Source: CALCTE01 sp045627885 (GTDB taxonomy: Bacteria; Bacillota; Clostridia; Oscillospirales; CAG-272). From it: DNA of 64,000 bases. Positions 61,429 to 64,000 of the stretch are shown piece after piece. The DNA lies in the NCBI GenBank assembly GCA_045627885.1, contig JAZQOM010000066.1:1-64000 (forward strand), given 5' to 3'. The notes beneath the pieces were generated by a model. That model saw only the letters and a program-made list of their open reading frames with translations. It did not search any database and was not told where the DNA came from. A program made the translations under genes and the position numbers. Every line of letters begins with the position of its first letter. The first letter of the stretch is position 1.

Positions 61429-62256
61429 TTATACTTCCTTTTTTACCTGTTTTATCGCTTCGGGAATCAAATCGGCGGCAAGTGAGGGCAGAGCCGAAAG
61501 CTCCGTGAATTTTTCAGCCGCCATATCGCCGGCGAGCCCGTTCAGATATACGGCACAGATGGCGGCATCAAGCGCGGAAAGACCTTGCGAAGCAAACGAA
61601 GCGAGCATTCCGGCAAGCAAGTCTCCGTAACCGCCCTTTGCCATTCCGGCGTTGCCTGTCGGGCAGACATACAATTCGCTTTTGTTTGCAATTATCGTAT
61701 TGTGCCCTTTGAGAACAAGTGTGCACTTATTATTGCACGCAAAAATGCGTGCAGATTTCTCTCTGTCTTTCGGAAAAGCGCCCGTAAGCGTCTCAAATTC
61801 TCCCTCGTGGGGAGTGATAACCGTGTTTTCGTTAAGCTTTGAACTAAGTCCCGATTCTTTGATAAGACCGAATGCGGATGCGTCGAGAACTACGGGACAA
61901 TTTGCTGTACTCAATATATATTCGAGAATTTCCGCATTATGAACATTCTTCTCTACTCCGCAGCCGAAAAGCACCGCTTTTGCCTTTACAAGATATTTTT
62001 CGATGTTCTCGATGCTCGACTCCGTAAATACGGGCTCATCGAGCTTTGCCTGCAATACGGGCAGGGCATACTTATCGGATGCCTGATACAAAAGCCCCGT
62101 TCCGCAGAGCAGAGCTCCTTTTGCGGCAAGAGCCGCGGCGCCCGTCATATATCTGCTTCCCGTTACGGCAAGCATTGTTCCGACGCTGTATTTATTTGCC
62201 GCGACATCGCGCTTCGGCAGAAGCTTTGCGACTGCGGCTCCTGTTATTTCGGTCAT
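61429..62256 (-). CDS. nnrD: ADP-dependent NAD(P)H-hydrate dehydratase
   Basis: 275-aa ribokinase-like enzyme that repairs hydrated NAD(P)H using ADP or ATP. It contains AVTGSRYMTGAAALAAKGALLCGTG, VLDASAF, ENTVITPHEGEFETLTG and the nucleotide site NAGMAKGGYGDLLAGMLA, where most relatives have GMATGGTGD, so two positions deviate. The catalytic Asp is kept. The epimerase partner NnrE domain is absent; it may be encoded elsewhere. It overlaps the next upstream gene by 4 bases. Confidence 0.9.
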   Translation of the reverse strand: MTEITGAAVAKLLPKRDVAANKYSVGTMLAVTGSRYMTGAAALAAKGALLCGTGLLYQASDKYALPVLQAKLDEPVFTESSIENIEKYLVKAKAVLFGCGVEKNVHNAEILEYILSTANCPVVLDASAFGLIKESGLSSKLNENTVITPHEGEFETLTGAFPKDREKSARIFACNNKCTLVLKGHNTIIANKSELYVCPTGNAGMAKGGYGDLLAGMLASFASQGLSALDAAICAVYLNGLAGDMAAEKFTELSALPSLAADLIPEAIKQVKKEV

Positions 62257-62786
62257 TTCATCATATCCCTTGTTACAATCTTGGGATTATAGTATCTGAA
62301 GCATTCGATGGCTTTAGGCGACGCATTGAAATATACGGCGCATTGACCGAGTGCCGCGTCTTTATACACGAATCTGTAAGCGTCTTCCGCGTCCGTACTG
62401 CTGCACCCGATTATTTTTTTGAATTCCGGAGAATCCTTTGCGTCTTTTGCACGCAAAAGTGATTGCACATCGCCTATTTTTGCTTCGCACAGACGCCTTC
62501 TCGTTTTCTTGGCATAGATGGCGTCAAGCTGAAAATATCCCGATACTATCGTATATTCGTATTCGATTCTGGTTTTCTCGAGAAGATACCAACACAAAAG
62601 CCCAACAAGAAGCCACAGAATCAGAAAAAGTTCGAAGAATATCCTTGCTTTTGCCGACACAAGCACACCGAAGACCGAAGCGAGTACAACGACACACCAG
62701 AGCGCTATTATGAGAATTCTCACGAGCACCGTTTTCGCGTCTGCTTTTTTGGCTACGAGATATTCGGTATAATTAGCAAGTTCCAT
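62253..62786 (-). CDS. Membrane protein, possibly of the DUF6106 group
   Basis: 177-aa protein with two transmembrane segments near the N-terminus (about residues 20-65), then a cytoplasmic domain starting EYEYTIVSGYFQLDAIYAKK, a pattern I associate with clostridial DUF6106 proteins; function unknown. ATG at 62786 has CGGAGGT upstream, while the ORF runs further without a site. Its stop overlaps the nnrD start (ATGA), so it leads the small operon to alr. Confidence 0.65.
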   Translation of the reverse strand: MELANYTEYLVAKKADAKTVLVRILIIALWCVVVLASVFGVLVSAKARIFFELFLILWLLVGLLCWYLLEKTRIEYEYTIVSGYFQLDAIYAKKTRRRLCEAKIGDVQSLLRAKDAKDSPEFKKIIGCSSTDAEDAYRFVYKDAALGQCAVYFNASPKAIECFRYYNPKIVTRDMMK

Positions 62787-62910
62787 TCCGTACCTCCGAA
62801 TTGAGTGAATAATCGCGGGCAACCGAAAATATAATTTACCACGGATATCATTTTACTACACATTATTGCGATTTGCAACAAAAATTATTAAAAAAGAGGT
62901 GCAAAAGAAA

Positions 62911-63969
62911 ATGAAGTTCTTTTTAACATGGATGTTTGCGGCGTTTGCCGCGATGGCGGTGCTTCTTTACGGTTCGGGACTATCCTCGGCGAAGGCGCAG
63001 ACCGTGCAGACGGGCGCTTTTTCGGAGGATAATTTAACGGACAATTTCTTATCCGATTATTTGATTCCGCTTCCGCAGAGCTTAAAGAACGCCGCCGACA
63101 CTGAAATTGCGGAGAAAAAGCTCGAAATTTCCGTCTACAATTCAAAGGCGAAAGCATATATGAATATGCCGCTTGATGAGTATCTTTACGGGGTATTGCT
63201 TGCGGAAATGCCGCAGAGCTTCGGCGACGAGGCGCTAAGGGCTCAGGCGGTGGCGGCAAGAACCTTAGCGGCGTACAAGCTCGAGTCAAAGCCGTCGGCC
63301 GAGCACAAAAACTCCGCCGTATGCACATCTTCCGGACACTGCATGGCGTATATCAGCCCCGAGGATTATGTTGCGGCGTCCGGTGACGCTTCGTATCTTC
63401 TCAGAGTAAAAGAAGCGGTGGATTCCACCACGGGAGAAATACTGACATACGGCGGAAAGCCGATAATGGCGGCGTTTCACGCAAGCTCTTACGGGCGCAC
63501 GGAAAACAGCTTCGATGTATGGGGTGCGGACTATCCTTATCTTAAATCCGTATCTACGCCCGAGGAGAATTATCCCGACATCGTAAAGAATCTCGTAACC
63601 GAGAAAGAGGTCACGGAGCTCGAATTTTACGATGCCGTATGCAAGGCGGACAAAGATGCGGCGATAACCGCGTCGTCCGTAAAAAAGGGGATTTCACTCA
63701 TAAATGACGAATCGGGAAGGGTAAAAACCGTCTGCATAGGCGACACGAAAATAAAAGCTTCGGCACTGCGCACCGCGCTTTCGCTCAGGAGCACCGATTT
63801 TAAGGTGGAATACAAAGACGGAAAGCTCATTTTCACCGTCCGCGGAAGCGGGCACGGCGTCGGAATGAGCCAATACGGAGCGGCGATAATGGCTGAAAAC
63901 GGGGACTCGTACAAAGACATTCTTGCGCATTATTACAGCGGCTCTGCGTTGTCGAAAACGGCATATTGA
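62911..63969 (+). CDS. spoIID: Stage II sporulation protein D (SpoIID/LytB amidase-enhancer family)
   Basis: 352-aa membrane-anchored lytic transglycosylase used in engulfment during sporulation. An N-terminal transmembrane segment (residues 3-22) is followed by the SpoIID domain with PLDEYLYGVLLAEMP (catalytic Glu), LRAQAVAARTLAAYK, Zn-binding VCTSSGHCMAY, HASSYGRTENS and RGSGHGVGMSQYGA. ATG at 62911 has AAGAGGTG upstream. Its presence marks an endospore-forming ancestry, although relatives also exist in non-sporulating bacteria. Confidence 0.93.
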   Translation: MKFFLTWMFAAFAAMAVLLYGSGLSSAKAQTVQTGAFSEDNLTDNFLSDYLIPLPQSLKNAADTEIAEKKLEISVYNSKAKAYMNMPLDEYLYGVLLAEMPQSFGDEALRAQAVAARTLAAYKLESKPSAEHKNSAVCTSSGHCMAYISPEDYVAASGDASYLLRVKEAVDSTTGEILTYGGKPIMAAFHASSYGRTENSFDVWGADYPYLKSVSTPEENYPDIVKNLVTEKEVTELEFYDAVCKADKDAAITASSVKKGISLINDESGRVKTVCIGDTKIKASALRTALSLRSTDFKVEYKDGKLIFTVRGSGHGVGMSQYGAAIMAENGDSYKDILAHYYSGSALSKTAY

Positions 63970-64000
63970 CGATATCACTGCCGATTTATTATGCAAAAGC
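63970..64000. other. Right edge of the window
   Basis: Thirty-one bases after spoIID with no readable feature; any following gene is outside the window. Confidence 0.6.

Noticed and set aside
1..64000. CRISPR arrays, prophage, insertion sequences or attachment sites
   Set aside because: No regularly spaced direct repeats, integrase, transposase or phage structural genes were found anywhere in the window.

Overview
The window looks like a chromosomal segment of an anaerobic, low-to-mid GC Firmicute of class Clostridia (Ruminococcaceae/Oscillospiraceae-like). This rests on the sporulation gene spoIID, the hprK-murB-rapZ-whiA-dnaE block, a large SRP RNA next to dnaX, a THF riboswitch in front of folT, strong Gram-positive ribosome binding sites with frequent TTG/GTG starts, lipoprotein signal peptides, and formate/tetrahydrofolate metabolism. 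Genus and species cannot be read from the sequence. I see no prophage, insertion sequence, CRISPR array or replication origin. The segment is mostly housekeeping, with several islands of unrecognised secreted or very small proteins.

Layout, left half. 0-5.5 kb: potABCD polyamine uptake operon plus a WYL regulator; PotA carries an extra two-repeat domain inside its TOBE region. 5.5-7 kb: a small acidic lipoprotein, a YczE-like membrane protein and a solitary MazF-type toxin. 7.1-12 kb: murD, a PLP lyase, metA and rarA on the plus strand. 12.2-17.7 kb: a minus-strand operon alaS-HIT-phosphoribosyltransferase-glycyl-tRNA synthetase-mscL. 17.8-20.6 kb: three unknown exported proteins. 20.6-26.8 kb: htpG (with a Cys/His-rich linker), addB (no addA beside it), then a THF riboswitch controlling folT. 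26.8-29.1 kb: a divergent methyltransferase and an MFS transporter. 29.2-29.9 kb: tRNA-Met, two tRNA-Glu and a palindrome-rich spacer.

Layout, right half. 29.9-35.2 kb: a glycerophosphodiesterase facing the minus-strand run tsaE-tsaB-rpiB-SRP RNA-dnaX-ybaB-recR. 35.4-41.9 kb: a polysaccharide deacetylase, an unknown membrane protein, nadA-nadB-nadC (de novo NAD synthesis), a small membrane protein and an FAH-family enzyme. 42-44 kb: a secreted cohesin-like/LRR-like protein and two related short peptides not matching any family I can name. 44.1-46.7 kb: a compact formate channel behind a structured leader, and formate-THF ligase. 46.8-51.5 kb: a small protein, an ABC exporter and a class A penicillin-binding protein with an unusual Cys-rich tail. 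52-59.2 kb: hprK-murB-rapZ-whiA-dnaE on the minus strand. 59.3-64 kb: a 53-aa protein, a possible structured RNA, alr, a lipoprotein, NAD(P)H-hydrate dehydratase, a membrane protein and spoIID.

Two themes connect genes here. FolT (folate import, THF-sensed), the formate channel and formate-THF ligase together feed one-carbon metabolism. MurD, MurB, Alr, PBP1A, the NodB-type deacetylase and RapZ/WhiA serve cell-wall synthesis and its coordination with growth. The points most worth a second look are the paired short peptides at 43.4-43.9 kb, the Ig-like insertion in PotA, the Cys/His linker of HtpG, the Cys-rich tail of PBP1A, the structured leader of the formate channel and the candidate RNA near 59.6 kb.
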